This document shows, piece after piece, positions 27,817-37,409 of a DNA stretch of 64,000 nucleotides. Origin of the DNA: Cellulosilyticum sp. Lineage in GTDB: Bacteria > Bacillota > Clostridia > Lachnospirales > Cellulosilyticaceae. Positions within the stretch are counted from its first letter, which is position 1; each line of letters opens with the position of its first letter. Under the pieces are notes generated by a model. It searched no databases. It saw only the letters and a list, made by a program, of their open reading frames with translations, and was not told where the DNA came from. The stretch is taken from contig SVDC01000011.1 in NCBI GenBank assembly GCA_015058045.1, forward strand, positions 25,302-89,301, in the 5' to 3' direction. A program made the translations under genes and the position numbers.

Positions 27817-28587
27817 CTATTTTTTATCTTCAATTTGTGGCATTTCGTGAATCACGATATAAATTTGATGATCTTCTAGATCTATTCCCTCATTATCTTT
27901 CCACTCCACAACTTCGCTATTTGTCTGAATGTATCCTATTAGCTGCTCTCTATAAGCTTGGTTTATACTATAATGTCCTGATTCTATTTTTTTATAAGCA
28001 ATTTGAAGTTGATTTAAAAATGCTTCTAGGTCTACTTCAAACTGAGGTAGATTCTTAACCACTACTTCTACATCTGTCGTAGCCGAAGAATCTTGCATCG
28101 CAAGTGAAGGTTCTTCAGATTTTGTTGTTTCTTCACTTTGTATCATTTCTGAACTATCGTTCACATCTCCTAGACCATTTCTACCCCTTATGCTTACTTC
28201 ACTTATCAAATGAGTAGAATTGCCATACTGCTCATAAGCCTTCTGATTCATTAATCCATTTAATTGTGTTAAACACAATCCACCAACTAAAAGCGTAGCC
28301 ACTAATGCACCACTATATTGCCATCTCCATCTACCTTTCTTAGATGTTACAGCTATAGAAGGTCCTTCTTTTTCACCAATACGACTCATCAATTGTTCAT
28401 GAAAATCTTCTGGCACTTTGAGCATTTCAAGCTGCTTGCAACCACCTACAATTTGTTTAAGAGCATGATAAGTTGCCTTACAATCAGCACATTCTTGCAT
28501 ATGCACTTTTAGTTGTTCTTCCTCCTGTAGACTGAGCATCCCATCTATATATGCCGAGATTAATTCTTGATATTTATTACATTTCAT
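27817..28587 (-). CDS. Anti-sigma factor with N-terminal zinc-finger-like domain
   Basis: Membrane anti-sigma factor (256 residues) paired with the ECF sigma gene just upstream. Starting at the ATG at 28587 puts it 7 bases after AAGGAG; an upstream GTG at 28605 overlaps the sigma stop but has no ribosome site. The N-terminus has the ZAS-type pattern H(M)xxC-x2-C (VHMQECADC, about 28-36), a transmembrane helix at about 88-108 (GALVATLLVGGLCL), then an extracytoplasmic region with Ser/Glu-rich linker and a folded C-terminus ending IYIVIHEMPQIEDKK. It should hold the sigma factor at the membrane until a surface signal frees it. Confidence 0.85.
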   Translation of the reverse strand: MKCNKYQELISAYIDGMLSLQEEEQLKVHMQECADCKATYHALKQIVGGCKQLEMLKVPEDFHEQLMSRIGEKEGPSIAVTSKKGRWRWQYSGALVATLLVGGLCLTQLNGLMNQKAYEQYGNSTHLISEVSIRGRNGLGDVNDSSEMIQSEETTKSEEPSLAMQDSSATTDVEVVVKNLPQFEVDLEAFLNQLQIAYKKIESGHYSINQAYREQLIGYIQTNSEVVEWKDNEGIDLEDHQIYIVIHEMPQIEDKK

Positions 28588-28601
28588 GGGCTCACTCCTT
28601 A

Positions 28602-29213
28602 TCACTTATTATGACGAAAAAAAGAACAGTAAGGTTCCTTATTTTGCTCTAAAATTTTCTTTAATTTTATTCTTGCTCTAGATAATCTAGATTTTACAGT
28701 CCCAATAGAAATCCCTAGTGTCAAGGCTATTTCATCATAACTATAGCCTTCTATATCTCTTAAGACGATGATAATACGATCATCTTCCTTAAGTTCTTGC
28801 ATTGCTTGCCACAGCACATTTAACCCTTCTTTTTCTGATAGCTGTGTGCTTAAATCATCCCATTGATGGAGATCCTTAGATTTCTCTAGATTATCATTTT
28901 CTGTTAATAAAACAATTTGTTCTTGTCTTTTCTTTTGCTGGCGTAATAAATCTAAAGAGGTATTTATTGCAATTCGGTAAATCCATGTACTAAGCTTAGC
29001 ATCTCCTTTAAAGTTTTTTAATTGCTTCCATATTTTTATACACACCTCTTGCGCAGCATCAAATGCCTCATCAGGTTGTTTCAATAATCTTAAACAAATG
29101 GTATAAATTTTCTCTTCATATAATAAAATTAACTTCTCAAATGCTTGTGGATTTCCCTTGGCAGCTTCTTTAATCCATGTGGTTTCCTCTTGCTGCTTTT
29201 TCATTCCCACCAA
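28602..29213 (-). CDS. ECF-type RNA polymerase sigma factor
   Basis: Extracytoplasmic-function sigma-70 of 203 residues. Region 2 (about 20-95) includes LLYEEKIYTICLRLLK, DAAQEVCIKIWKQL and LSTWIYRIAINTSLDLLR; region 4 (about 140-190) includes DRIIIVLRDIEGYSYDEIA and SIGTVKSRLSRARIKLK. It is followed by an anti-sigma gene, the usual ECF pair. The frame opens with TTG-GTG-GGA-ATG; AAAGGGGG is well placed for the TTG. Target promoters are not recognisable here. The C-terminus is slightly extended and cysteine-containing (EPYCSFFRHNK). Confidence 0.93.
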   Translation of the reverse strand: MVGMKKQQEETTWIKEAAKGNPQAFEKLILLYEEKIYTICLRLLKQPDEAFDAAQEVCIKIWKQLKNFKGDAKLSTWIYRIAINTSLDLLRQQKKRQEQIVLLTENDNLEKSKDLHQWDDLSTQLSEKEGLNVLWQAMQELKEDDRIIIVLRDIEGYSYDEIALTLGISIGTVKSRLSRARIKLKKILEQNKEPYCSFFRHNK

Positions 29214-29367
29214 GGTTTCCCCCTTTCCACTAATCTTTAAATCTATTTTATAGTATTTCTATTAAATACACAATATTTCACCTATGTATTGAAATATGTA
29301 AAATTTTACTTGCCTTAATATAAAAATTATGATACTATTAATCCTGTCAAAACTTTATGTTAAATAC

Positions 29368-29450
29368 GCCGGCATGTCGGAATGGCAGACGATGTAGACT
29401 CAAAATCTATTGCGGGTAACCGCGTGTGGGTTCAAGTCCCACTGCCGGCA
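29368..29450 (+). tRNA. tRNA-Leu (anticodon CAA)
   Basis: An 83-base class II tRNA. The acceptor arms GCCGGCA and TGCCGGC pair, with A as discriminator. The anticodon loop is CTCAAAA, giving anticodon CAA for UUG. A long variable arm (TTGCGGGTAACCGCG) is diagnostic for leucine or serine, and the T loop is GGGTTCAAGTCCC. CCA is not encoded. A strong terminator follows two bases later. Confidence 0.97.
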
Positions 29451-29451
29451 T

Positions 29452-29484
29452 AAAAAAGGATCTTCCTGAGGAAGATCCTTTTTT
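29452..29484 (+). terminator. Terminator of tRNA-Leu
   Basis: AAAAAAGGATCTTCC and GGAAGATCCTTTTTT form a tight hairpin directly after the tRNA. It also suits the end of the ComFB-like gene on the other strand. Confidence 0.9.
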
Positions 29485-29498
29485 CTTTATGTATATTT

Positions 29499-29765
29499 TT
29501 AATGTCTAGGAGACACCATTACCATTTTACTTGCCTCAACTACTGCTGCTAAAATGTCCACTTTATTTTGCGGCATTGTTGCCACTACTTTACATATAGC
29601 TTGTCCTTGCTCTGTTACCACATACTTAGCAGGTAATTGGTTAAGTGCTAATGCCATTATATCTGCTTTACACCTTTCACATAAACACCCCTTATAATTT
29701 TTTCCTGCTATTAAGTGATTTACCTCTTTAGAAACAAACTCTTCCATAATATTATAGATAATCAT
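29499..29765 (-). CDS. ComFB-family protein (late competence development)
   Basis: An 88-residue protein with the ComFB pattern: NIMEEFVSKEV near the start, the cysteine motif CLCERCKADIMALALN (about 27-42) and LPAKYVVTEQG (about 44-54). The cysteines probably bind zinc. In B. subtilis comFB lies in the comF operon, but many clostridial and cyanobacterial homologues are stand-alone, and the role is unclear; cyanobacterial relatives have been linked to cyclic dinucleotide binding. It is monocistronic here, so a competence role is not supported by context. Confidence 0.8.
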   Translation of the reverse strand: MIIYNIMEEFVSKEVNHLIAGKNYKGCLCERCKADIMALALNQLPAKYVVTEQGQAICKVVATMPQNKVDILAAVVEASKMVMVSPRH

Positions 29766-29924
29766 CTTCTATCTCCCCCATATCGTTCCCATCTTGTTCG
29801 GGTATCTTATATCTATCCTTCCTTTTCTCTATATTTTAATCTATATATTTCTAAAATACCATACTTTTTACACATTCATTGCCTTAAAAAGTACATCAAA
29901 ATAAATTAATCCATCTCTTTAATT

Positions 29925-29973
29925 AAAAGAGGAAAGTGACCTCACTCCCTAAGCTAGGTTACTTTCCTCTTTT
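29925..29973 (-). terminator. Hairpin downstream of the PBP gene
   Basis: AAAAGAGGAAAGTGACCT pairs at 17 of 18 positions with its partner, followed on the minus strand by TTTTAATT. It ends the FtsW/PBP transcript. Confidence 0.75.
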
Positions 29974-30038
29974 AAAAACTATTTTAAATAAGGCATTCTA
30001 TCCATTTATTATTCTCATGAGCCAACTTGATAATAGAT

Positions 30039-31439
30039 CTATTTACGATATGCTTCTAAGATACTATTTGAAACAGATAGTGCTTGTGCACCTATACCCC
30101 CACCTTCTACTACAACAGCAAATGCAATCGGTGCTTTGGATGTATCGTTAGGATCATAAGCATATCCCATAAACCAAGAATGGTCTGCATCTGTTTCATT
30201 TTGTGCTGTACCTGTTTTGCCACCCACCACAAGATTCTTCTCTGGCAAGCTTACAGCTGTTCCAAAATCTAAAACGCCCTCCATTAATGCTTGTAACTGA
30301 TAAGCCTCTTCTTCTGTCATTAACACGCCGGCCTCTTCTGGCATATTTCTATCCTTAATCTGCCTATTAGATGTCATGGCATAATCTACTACATAAGGTT
30401 TCATGCTGACACCATCATTAATGATTGCAGCTGCAATCATAGCCATATGGAATGGCGTTGTAAGCGTTCTTCCCTGTCCAATGGCTGTTGCACCCTTTTC
30501 AAAATCAGAATCACTCTCTGTTAAATTAAACCGGCTAACAGAACAACCAAAATCTGTATCTAGCACTTGATTAAAACCTAAAGATTCTGCTGCTTGCTTC
30601 AAGGCTTCTGAACCCATTTTTTCCTCTAACGCCACAAAATAGCCATTACAAGATTTTGCAAAAGCCGTACTTAAATTTACTTCTCCATGGGCTGTTCCAT
30701 TGAAACATTTTATAGTAAAGTCATCCCCTCTATAGCTTCCTGTACAATCATACGTAAAATCTAAATAACTTCCCTGGCGGATATCTGCTAAAGTCGTAAT
30801 GACTTTAAAAATAGAGCCCGGTGGATAAAGTCCTTTAGTTGCACGATTTAAAAGAGGTGAATCTTCTTCATCTGTATTGAGCGCCTCCCAATCCTCCTCA
30901 ATGTTATTAGGATCAAAAGATGGATTTGAATACATGGCTTTAATCTGTCCTGTTGTCGCTTCTATAACAACAGCAGCACCTCGTTTTCCTTCCATGGCCT
31001 CAGCAATATTACTTTGATACGTATGGTCTAATGTTGTTACAACATCTCTTCCTTCAAATTTTTCATTGAAAAAAGCCCTTTTTAAAATAGATAAAAAACT
31101 ATAATTAGGGTAAAGCAGTTCACTATTTGCTAATGCTTCAATACCTGTTTTTCCATTTTGACTATAACCTACTACATGGGCATATAAATCGTCATAAGGA
31201 TAAATACGGTTCCCCTCATCATCTGTAGTAGCTAGTACGCCTCTTTCATCTGTACTAGCATCATAAATCGTACCACGCACAACTTCAGACTCTAAGGCAT
31301 TTAACCTTGTATTTTGAGGATGTATGGACATCTCCTTTTGCTTAAAAATCGTAAAATAAATCATATAGCCTACTAATAACCCAAAAATAGTCATAAAGAT
31401 GGCTGCAATAGTATACAGCATTTTTTTATCTTGTTTCAC
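30039..31439 (-). CDS. Class B penicillin-binding protein partnered with an FtsW/RodA protein
   Basis: A 466-residue peptidoglycan transpeptidase lacking PASTA domains. It has one membrane anchor (about 8-32), a shortened N-terminal domain with RGTIYDAS (55-62), and intact active-site motifs S209-I-F-K212, S263-C-N265 and K408-T-G410. It resembles PbpA-type proteins that pair with a FtsW/RodA polymerase. Translation starts at GTG behind GGAGG and overlaps the FtsW-like gene by 14 bases, so a stoichiometric pair is likely. Whether it serves division, elongation or sporulation cannot be told from sequence. Confidence 0.92.
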   Translation of the reverse strand: MKQDKKMLYTIAAIFMTIFGLLVGYMIYFTIFKQKEMSIHPQNTRLNALESEVVRGTIYDASTDERGVLATTDDEGNRIYPYDDLYAHVVGYSQNGKTGIEALANSELLYPNYSFLSILKRAFFNEKFEGRDVVTTLDHTYQSNIAEAMEGKRGAAVVIEATTGQIKAMYSNPSFDPNNIEEDWEALNTDEEDSPLLNRATKGLYPPGSIFKVITTLADIRQGSYLDFTYDCTGSYRGDDFTIKCFNGTAHGEVNLSTAFAKSCNGYFVALEEKMGSEALKQAAESLGFNQVLDTDFGCSVSRFNLTESDSDFEKGATAIGQGRTLTTPFHMAMIAAAIINDGVSMKPYVVDYAMTSNRQIKDRNMPEEAGVLMTEEEAYQLQALMEGVLDFGTAVSLPEKNLVVGGKTGTAQNETDADHSWFMGYAYDPNDTSKAPIAFAVVVEGGGIGAQALSVSNSILEAYRK

Positions 31440-32796
31440 GTGTCTTTCCTCCTTTTTCTTCGCCTATACGCGCTTTATAAGAAAAATACGTGATGAGACC
31501 AATCATTCCCATGCTAACAATAATCGAGGTACCACCTGCACTCATAAAAGGTGTCGTTATACCTGTTAGTGGAATAAGCTTTAATACGCCTCCAATAATG
31601 ATAAAAACTTGAAGCCCAAATAAGCTCGCAATCCCTACAATCACCAAACGATAAAATGCATGACTATAACGAAAAGCAACTTGTAAACATAGTAAAATAA
31701 TACCTAAATAACAAAGTAATACAACAATACCTATAATATTTCCGAACTCCTCGCATACTGCTGCAAAAATATAATCTGAAATATTCATTGGAATCTTAGT
31801 CGGTGTTCCTCTAGTAAGCCCGCTTCCAAGCCATCCCCATGTTCCAATGGCAAATAAACCTTGTACAACTTGATACCCTGTTCCATTAATATCCGCCCAT
31901 GGATTAAGCCATGCTTCTACACGTACTCTTACATGACCAAATAGGAAGTACGCAATAACACTTCCGCAAGATGCTAAAACGAAACCTACTGCTGGTAAGA
32001 CCACACTTTGAGTTGCTACTAAAACCATTAATAACGCAGTTACATAATAAAGTAAAACTGCACCTAAATCCTTTTGGATAACAAGACATCCTAGTGCAAT
32101 AACTGTTACAATAGCCGGAAAAATTAATCCTTTATACCCCTTTTTTTGTCGTTCTCCATCACTTAATGTAGAAGCAAGAAAGAGTACCAATGCCACTTTC
32201 CCAATCTCTGATGGTTGGAATGAAATAGGTCCAATACTTACCCAGTTTGTGGCACCATAAATGGTATCTCCAAAAGCAAAAGGTAACACCATGGTAATAG
32301 CCAGTAGCACTAAATAAAAATATTTATTCTGCGGCTTAATGAGCACTGAAAAAATGGAAGGAAAAATCAATGCAACAACTGTCCCTAAAATATACGCAAT
32401 CATTTGCTTAGAGGCAATATCATGATTAAGACGTTCTAACATCAAAAAGCCTATGTCCATAATAAAGAACATCATCTGCCATAACACCAGTTCCTGATGT
32501 CTTTTCATCATCTTCAAAATCATAAAAGAGATCACAAACACTAAAAGCATAATGAGTCCATTTACTCCAATTGCTAAGCGCACAGCTTCATCTGTTTGTT
32601 TTCCCATAATAATACTTAATCCTGCTAAATGGAAAAAGTATAAACAGATAGATAATAATCTATTTTTTTCTTTACGTCCTCCAAGATTATAAGATATAAA
32701 GGGTTTCATAAAACTAAACGCTACGATTACAAATAAAATACCAAAACCAGCAAAAATATAGCGGCTCAGTAAAATCATAATATTAAAATAACCCAT
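31426..32796 (-). CDS. FtsW/RodA/SpoVE-family peptidoglycan polymerase
   Basis: SEDS glycosyltransferase (456 residues, about 11-12 membrane segments) that polymerises lipid II outside the membrane. Family features visible are GATNWVSIGPISFQPSEIGKVAL, split here as GATNWVSIGPISF and QPSEIGKVAL (about 200-222), then VIQKDLGAVLLYY with the catalytic aspartate, and the C-terminal AVCEEFGNIIGIV and TPFMSAGGTSIIVSM motifs. An extra N-terminal extension of roughly two helices (about 10-120) makes it longer than typical RodA. It overlaps the PBP gene that follows and starts 12 bases after the U32 peptidase gene ends. Confidence 0.93.
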   Translation of the reverse strand: MGYFNIMILLSRYIFAGFGILFVIVAFSFMKPFISYNLGGRKEKNRLLSICLYFFHLAGLSIIMGKQTDEAVRLAIGVNGLIMLLVFVISFMILKMMKRHQELVLWQMMFFIMDIGFLMLERLNHDIASKQMIAYILGTVVALIFPSIFSVLIKPQNKYFYLVLLAITMVLPFAFGDTIYGATNWVSIGPISFQPSEIGKVALVLFLASTLSDGERQKKGYKGLIFPAIVTVIALGCLVIQKDLGAVLLYYVTALLMVLVATQSVVLPAVGFVLASCGSVIAYFLFGHVRVRVEAWLNPWADINGTGYQVVQGLFAIGTWGWLGSGLTRGTPTKIPMNISDYIFAAVCEEFGNIIGIVVLLCYLGIILLCLQVAFRYSHAFYRLVIVGIASLFGLQVFIIIGGVLKLIPLTGITTPFMSAGGTSIIVSMGMIGLITYFSYKARIGEEKGGKTRETR

Positions 32797-32807
32797 ATTA
32801 TTCCTCC

Positions 32808-35126
32808 TTAAAGCACGTTCTTAAACATTGCCCCTTTTAAGCCCTGAACTTCAACTTGCCCAAAGTAACTTTCCATTACTACTTTTGTTTTTTCTCCAGT
32901 CTCGTTAGTGAGCTGAATACGTAATACCGCATTTTGTGGTAGTTCACTTTTACGCAACATCAATGGTTCATAACTCATAAGCTGCATAACACATGCTTTA
33001 CAATCTGTTTGAACGCGCCAAGGCATTTGTTTACGATCCTCTAATTCAAAATGATGTTTATCTTTAACACCTTTTTGACAAGACGGTGTGCCACGTAAGA
33101 CGCATTGTGATGAGGTCATAACAGGGAAATAGCCATAAATCACTTTTTCTATATGACCTTTTAAAAGTGCTTCTTCCTTTACGCTAAGTTCCATAGAAGT
33201 TGTTATTCGGCTGATTCCTTGTTCATCCCATAGTCCAATTGTTTCATTATTTGCCACATTCATATTATAGTCTACTACTAACTCTTTCCCCATCTCACGT
33301 AAGAAGTGATATTCACCCATATTACGAATCAAGAAACCTTTTAAAGCTGTTTCACGCCATGTCCAAAGATCTTGGTAATACGTTCTATAGAAGTCATCTT
33401 TCATAATATTAGGAAGGGCTAAGTAAAAGGCTTTTCCTGCTTTTTGACAACGTACTAATGCTTCCATCGCCTCATCATTTTGATACATCCATTCCCAATA
33501 AATGATATCCACTTTTGGATAACCTAAAACAATATCTAATTGTTCAAGCGTGGTTACATGAGCTGCCCACCTACGTCCTTCATAACTGGCCTTAGCTTCT
33601 CTTTCATAAACCTCTGGAACCTGATCCGTTTCTTTTTCTAAAAGAGCTTCTTCTAATTTTAAAGCTGCACCACGTCTCACTTCATTCAGTTGGCTAATGC
33701 CTATATAGGCATCTTCTGGCCACTCTATCTCCACCTGTCTTGCTACAAATGATGTGCTTCCTAGTTTCGTTAGTTGTTTTCTTGCTTGCTCCTTAGTGAT
33801 TGGATTTTGGCTAGCTACTTCTAGTAATCCGCCTGTAAATACAATCGTTTTGCCTTGACCTGTCATCTCTATCTCTAAAGGATCACCAATACGTCCTATA
33901 ATTTTCATGGTAATAGGCATTTTTCGTACCGGTTTGACATATGTTTGACGCATCTGTTTTAAAAGTTGATGATTTTTAGTAAGATAAACTTCACTGCCTA
34001 CCTCTACATATTTATCAAATTGGCAAGTAATACGACTGCCTGCTTCACAAACTTTTGTAATTCCTGTTCCTACACTATCTTTACCCTTACGGATAATTTC
34101 TAGTCCATCACCAGGGTTTAAAGTATGGGTAAGCTGGATCGTTGCTTGTCCTGTTTTTGCTACAAAACGTACAACTTCCCCAACTTTAAGCCCGATATGA
34201 CGTGGACTCATTGGTGTTAACATTTTACGATTTCCTTTGTTATAATAATACCCCTTAGAAAAACCTCCACGGTTAAAGATTCCCTTTAAAATGTTTAAAT
34301 CTTCATCTGTTACCTTATAGTCTTCACCTTTTTCAGCAATGTCTACATATTTACGATATGTACCAACTACTGAGGCCACATATTCTGGAGACTTCATACG
34401 CCCTTCAATTTTAAAGGAATGAATCCCTGCTTCTAAAAGCTCTGGAATAAATTCGATGGAACAAATATCTTTTAAGCTCAATAAATAGTCTTCTTTATTT
34501 AAAACTTTGCCATCTTCTTTTAAGCTGTAACGCATACGACAAGTTTGTGCACAGCGTCCACGGTTTCCACTACGTCCACCAATAAAACTACTCATTAAAC
34601 ATTGTCCTGAATAGCTATAGCAAAGTGCACCATGAACAAATGTCTCAATTTCTATATCACATGTATCAATAATTTCTTTAATTTCTTTTAGTTGCATTTC
34701 TCTAGCTAAAACAACGCGTTTAAACCCAAGTTCCTTTAAGAAAAGTACATCTTCAATACTATGTGCTGACATTTGTGTACTTGCATGCATGCGAAGTTTT
34801 GGGAAGTACTTACGTACCATATGTGCAATACCTAGATCTTGAATAATAATAGCATGAACACCAATAGCTTCAAGATACTTTAAGTATTCATATAAATTCT
34901 CTGTTTCACTTTCTTTAATTAAAATATTAACCGTAACATATACTCTTACACCACGTAATGTTGCATATTTTACAATTTCTTCTAGTTCATCTTCTGTAAA
35001 ATTATCTGCCGCTTGTCTTGCATTAAATCCTTTACCACCTACAAATAAAGCATCCGCTCCATTTTCAATTGCGGCGATTGCATTTTCCATTTTGCCAACA
35101 GGCGCCAGAAGTTCTGCTTTCTTCAA
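32808..35126 (-). CDS. U32-family peptidase-like protein with DUF3656 region
   Basis: A 772-residue U32 protein. The N-terminal TIM-like part starts KKAELLAPVGKMENA and contains the family signature, ETFVHGALCYSYSGQC followed by SSFIGGRSGNRGRCAQTCR (about 160-200), with the cysteines thought to hold an Fe-S cluster. The C-terminal half (about 400-772) carries the collagenase-like DUF3656 region with DCKACVM. Characterised relatives (RlhA, TrhP) hydroxylate rRNA or tRNA rather than cut protein, so RNA modification is a good alternative. The start is TTG behind AAAGGTG. It precedes the FtsW/PBP pair in the same direction. Confidence 0.9.
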   Translation of the reverse strand: MKKAELLAPVGKMENAIAAIENGADALFVGGKGFNARQAADNFTEDELEEIVKYATLRGVRVYVTVNILIKESETENLYEYLKYLEAIGVHAIIIQDLGIAHMVRKYFPKLRMHASTQMSAHSIEDVLFLKELGFKRVVLAREMQLKEIKEIIDTCDIEIETFVHGALCYSYSGQCLMSSFIGGRSGNRGRCAQTCRMRYSLKEDGKVLNKEDYLLSLKDICSIEFIPELLEAGIHSFKIEGRMKSPEYVASVVGTYRKYVDIAEKGEDYKVTDEDLNILKGIFNRGGFSKGYYYNKGNRKMLTPMSPRHIGLKVGEVVRFVAKTGQATIQLTHTLNPGDGLEIIRKGKDSVGTGITKVCEAGSRITCQFDKYVEVGSEVYLTKNHQLLKQMRQTYVKPVRKMPITMKIIGRIGDPLEIEMTGQGKTIVFTGGLLEVASQNPITKEQARKQLTKLGSTSFVARQVEIEWPEDAYIGISQLNEVRRGAALKLEEALLEKETDQVPEVYEREAKASYEGRRWAAHVTTLEQLDIVLGYPKVDIIYWEWMYQNDEAMEALVRCQKAGKAFYLALPNIMKDDFYRTYYQDLWTWRETALKGFLIRNMGEYHFLREMGKELVVDYNMNVANNETIGLWDEQGISRITTSMELSVKEEALLKGHIEKVIYGYFPVMTSSQCVLRGTPSCQKGVKDKHHFELEDRKQMPWRVQTDCKACVMQLMSYEPLMLRKSELPQNAVLRIQLTNETGEKTKVVMESYFGQVEVQGLKGAMFKNVL

Positions 35127-35153
35127 AATATTTCACCTTTTCCTTAATAAACT

Positions 35154-35179
35154 AACAGGGGAAGTTACCTCCCCCTGTT
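35154..35179 (-). terminator. Small GC-rich hairpin at the end of zapA
   Basis: AACAGGGG pairs with CCCCTGTT around a 10-base loop, overlapping the zapA stop codon. No T run follows, so it may be a processing or weak attenuation site between zapA and the U32 gene. Confidence 0.45.
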
Positions 35180-35539
35180 TCCATGTTCTTTTTTTCCTTG
35201 ATGAGTAGCCGCAGCGAGCTGCTCCCTTGTGTGCGCAAGCTGTAAGGTAAGTTCTTTAACTGTTTCTTTCAACTTTTCATTTTCTAACTTAATTTCTTGT
35301 AAAGATGTGGTATGGCTGCCTAATGCTTGCTGCCTTTTAACACATTCATCTGCCAAATTTAAAACCAGTAGCGTGTTAATCTTACTTTGTCCAATATGCA
35401 TCTTTTCATAATTGCCTTGGATTTCTGCAAGTTTCTCGTTAATGACTTTCGCCACACGTTGCATATGTTCCTCGGATTCATTTCCTTGTAAAGAAATGAT
35501 GTTCCCGCCAATGACAACCTCCACCCTGTTTTTTGACAT
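35165..35539 (-). CDS. zapA: Cell division protein ZapA
   Basis: FtsZ-ring stabiliser of 124 residues. Starting at the ATG at 35539 (GGGGTG eight bases upstream) gives MSKNRVEVVIGGNIISLQG, the family's normal first strand pair; a longer frame to 35587 adds 16 residues without similarity. The globular head (about 1-45) is followed by a long coiled coil (about 45-110; INTLLVLNLADECVKRQ and LKETVKELTLQLA). It precedes the U32 peptidase gene, the conserved firmicute order. Confidence 0.88.
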   Translation of the reverse strand: MSKNRVEVVIGGNIISLQGNESEEHMQRVAKVINEKLAEIQGNYEKMHIGQSKINTLLVLNLADECVKRQQALGSHTTSLQEIKLENEKLKETVKELTLQLAHTREQLAAATHQGKKEHGNRGR

Positions 35540-35612
35540 GTATTCACACCCCATTACATGCACTATGCGCATTTTTCTTTTTTCCAATTATAGCATACTG
35601 ATATCCAAAATA

Positions 35613-36608
35613 CTACAAGCTTTTCAAATCAAATACTTCATAGGCTTTTGGTGCAAGCATTCGTCCTCTTGGTGTACGCTGCATATAGCCTTGTTGAATA
35701 AGATAAGGCTCATAAACATCTTCTAAAGTATCTCTTTCTTCACCAATGGCTGCTGCTAATGTATCTAATCCAACTGGTCCGCCTTTAAACTGCAATGCAA
35801 TGGCTTCAATAATGCGGCGATCAATTTCATCTAATCCATTACGATCAATATTCAGAAGTTCTAATGCTTTAAAACAAACTTCTTCTGTAATATGACGGTC
35901 ATATTTAATAAGAGCAATGTCTCTCACACGCTTTAAAAGTCTATTAGCAACACGTGGTGTCCCACGACTACATTTTGCTATTTCTAATGCTGCATCCGAT
36001 TCAATCTCAGTATCTAAAATACCTGCTGCTCTTGAAATAATTTGCCCTAACTCCTCTTTGGTATAATACTCTAAGCGCTGAATAATTCCAAAACGGTCTC
36101 TAAGGGGGGCACTAAGCATACCCGCTCTTGTTGTTGCACCAATTAATGTGAACTTAGGTAGTGTTAATCGAATAGATTTTGCCGCTGGTCCTTTCCCAAC
36201 TACAATATCAATGCAGTAGTCTTCCATAGCAGAATAAAGTACCTCTTCTACTTGGCGACTCATACGATGAATTTCATCTATAAACAAAATATCTCCATGT
36301 TGTAAGTTATTTAATATGGCTGCAATATCTCCTGGACGTTCAATGGCTGGACCTGATGTAATCTTAATCTTAACCCCCATCTCAGCTGCAATAACACCTG
36401 CCATAGTTGTTTTTCCTAACCCTGGTGGCCCATATAAAAGTACATGGTCTAAAGCTTCACCTCTGACTTTAGCTGCTTCTATAAAAATTTTAATATTTTC
36501 TTTAATAGCACTTTGACCAATATATTCCTCTAGGGTTAAGGGGCGAATACTACTTTCTATTTCATTGTCTTCTAGCTGTAAATCGCTTGAAATAATGCGT
36601 TTTTCCAT
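35613..36608 (-). CDS. ruvB: Holliday junction branch-migration helicase RuvB
   Basis: AAA+ motor of the RuvAB complex, 331 residues, standard length. Walker A is GPPGLGKTT (about 60-68), Walker [11 protein letters not shown], sensor 1 GATTRAGML, and the arginine-finger region [10 protein letters not shown]. The C-terminal winged helix ends [12 protein letters not shown]. It follows ruvA by 12 bases; no ruvC is expected in this group (RecU or another resolvase is used). Confidence 0.98.
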   Translation of the reverse strand: MEKRIISSDLQLEDNEIESSIRPLTLEEYIGQSAIKENIKIFIEAAKVRGEALDHVLLYGPPGLGKTTMAGVIAAEMGVKIKITSGPAIERPGDIAAILNNLQHGDILFIDEIHRMSRQVEEVLYSAMEDYCIDIVVGKGPAAKSIRLTLPKFTLIGATTRAGMLSAPLRDRFGIIQRLEYYTKEELGQIISRAAGILDTEIESDAALEIAKCSRGTPRVANRLLKRVRDIALIKYDRHITEEVCFKALELLNIDRNGLDEIDRRIIEAIALQFKGGPVGLDTLAAAIGEERDTLEDVYEPYLIQQGYMQRTPRGRMLAPKAYEVFDLKSL

Positions 36609-36620
36609 AGTGTCTCCTTT

Positions 36621-37214
36621 CTATATACCTAGTATACTTAAAGCTTTACGAATGAGCGTTTCACTATTCGAATGATAATCATCCACTGCTTCTACCGCTT
36701 TCTTCGCTTCTTGATGACTATAGCCTAGTGCCTCTAAAGCTTCAATGGCTTCATGTTTAGACTCTGTATCTTTTAGCCCTGTTTGAAGTAAGCTTAAATC
36801 TGGTACATAAAGCTTACTCATACTATCTTTTAATTCTAAAATAATACGTTGTGCCGTTTTAGGTCCAATGCCACTAACTTTACTTAAAGCTTTACTATCT
36901 TGCTCCATAATAATTTCAATAATTTCTTGGACACTATATAAGTTCAGTACTTGCATACCACCTTTAGGCCCAATTCCACTAACACCAATAAGCTTTCTAA
37001 AAACTTCACGGTCTTCAGTATAATAAAAGCCATATAAATCATGGCCATCTTCTTTAATGACTTCATGAATATATAATTTAACAGTTTCTGTTTGACTAGA
37101 TAATGCCCCAATAGTGCGTGTACTACAAAAAACTTCATAGCCAATCCCAAAGGCTTCTAGAACAACTGTATTTTCACCTATTTCTGTAATTATGCCTTTT
37201 AAGTAGGTAATCAT
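36621..37214 (-). CDS. ruvA: Holliday junction DNA-binding protein RuvA
   Basis: Tetrameric junction-binding partner of RuvB, 197 residues. Domain I OB-fold (1-62, YLKGIITEIGENTVVLEA), domain II with two helix-hairpin-helix motifs (LIGVSGIGPKGG and LSKVSGIGPKTAQRI), and a C-terminal three-helix domain (about 148-197, AIEALEALGYSHQEAKKAV) that contacts RuvB. It starts the ruvAB pair. Confidence 0.97.
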   Translation of the reverse strand: MITYLKGIITEIGENTVVLEAFGIGYEVFCSTRTIGALSSQTETVKLYIHEVIKEDGHDLYGFYYTEDREVFRKLIGVSGIGPKGGMQVLNLYSVQEIIEIIMEQDSKALSKVSGIGPKTAQRIILELKDSMSKLYVPDLSLLQTGLKDTESKHEAIEALEALGYSHQEAKKAVEAVDDYHSNSETLIRKALSILGI

Positions 37215-37355
37215 AACTTACTCCTTTTCGCTACTTTTTCATTTTAATCTCTATCTATTTTACCCTAGCCCTGAGAAAAAGGCAAACAAACATTCGAGAA
37301 ATGCCTATTGTAATCAATTACTCATTTCTTATCTTCTTTACAATCCCTAAAATAC

Positions 37356-37398
37356 AAAAACCTATAAAACTAGATTGTTCTACTAGTTTTATAGGTTT
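37356..37398 (-). terminator. Terminator after the DUF896 gene
   Basis: AAACCTATAAAACTAG and its complement form a perfect 16-base stem over a short loop, followed on the minus strand by TTTTTG. Confidence 0.85.
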
Positions 37399-37409
37399 CT
37401 ACTTTTACC

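Noticed and set aside
28602..29213. ECF sigma factor considered as the missing partner of the RsbW-like ATPase
   Set aside because: It has its own membrane anti-sigma gene directly downstream and ECF factors are not normally RsbW partners; it lies 27 kb from the hydrogenase locus.
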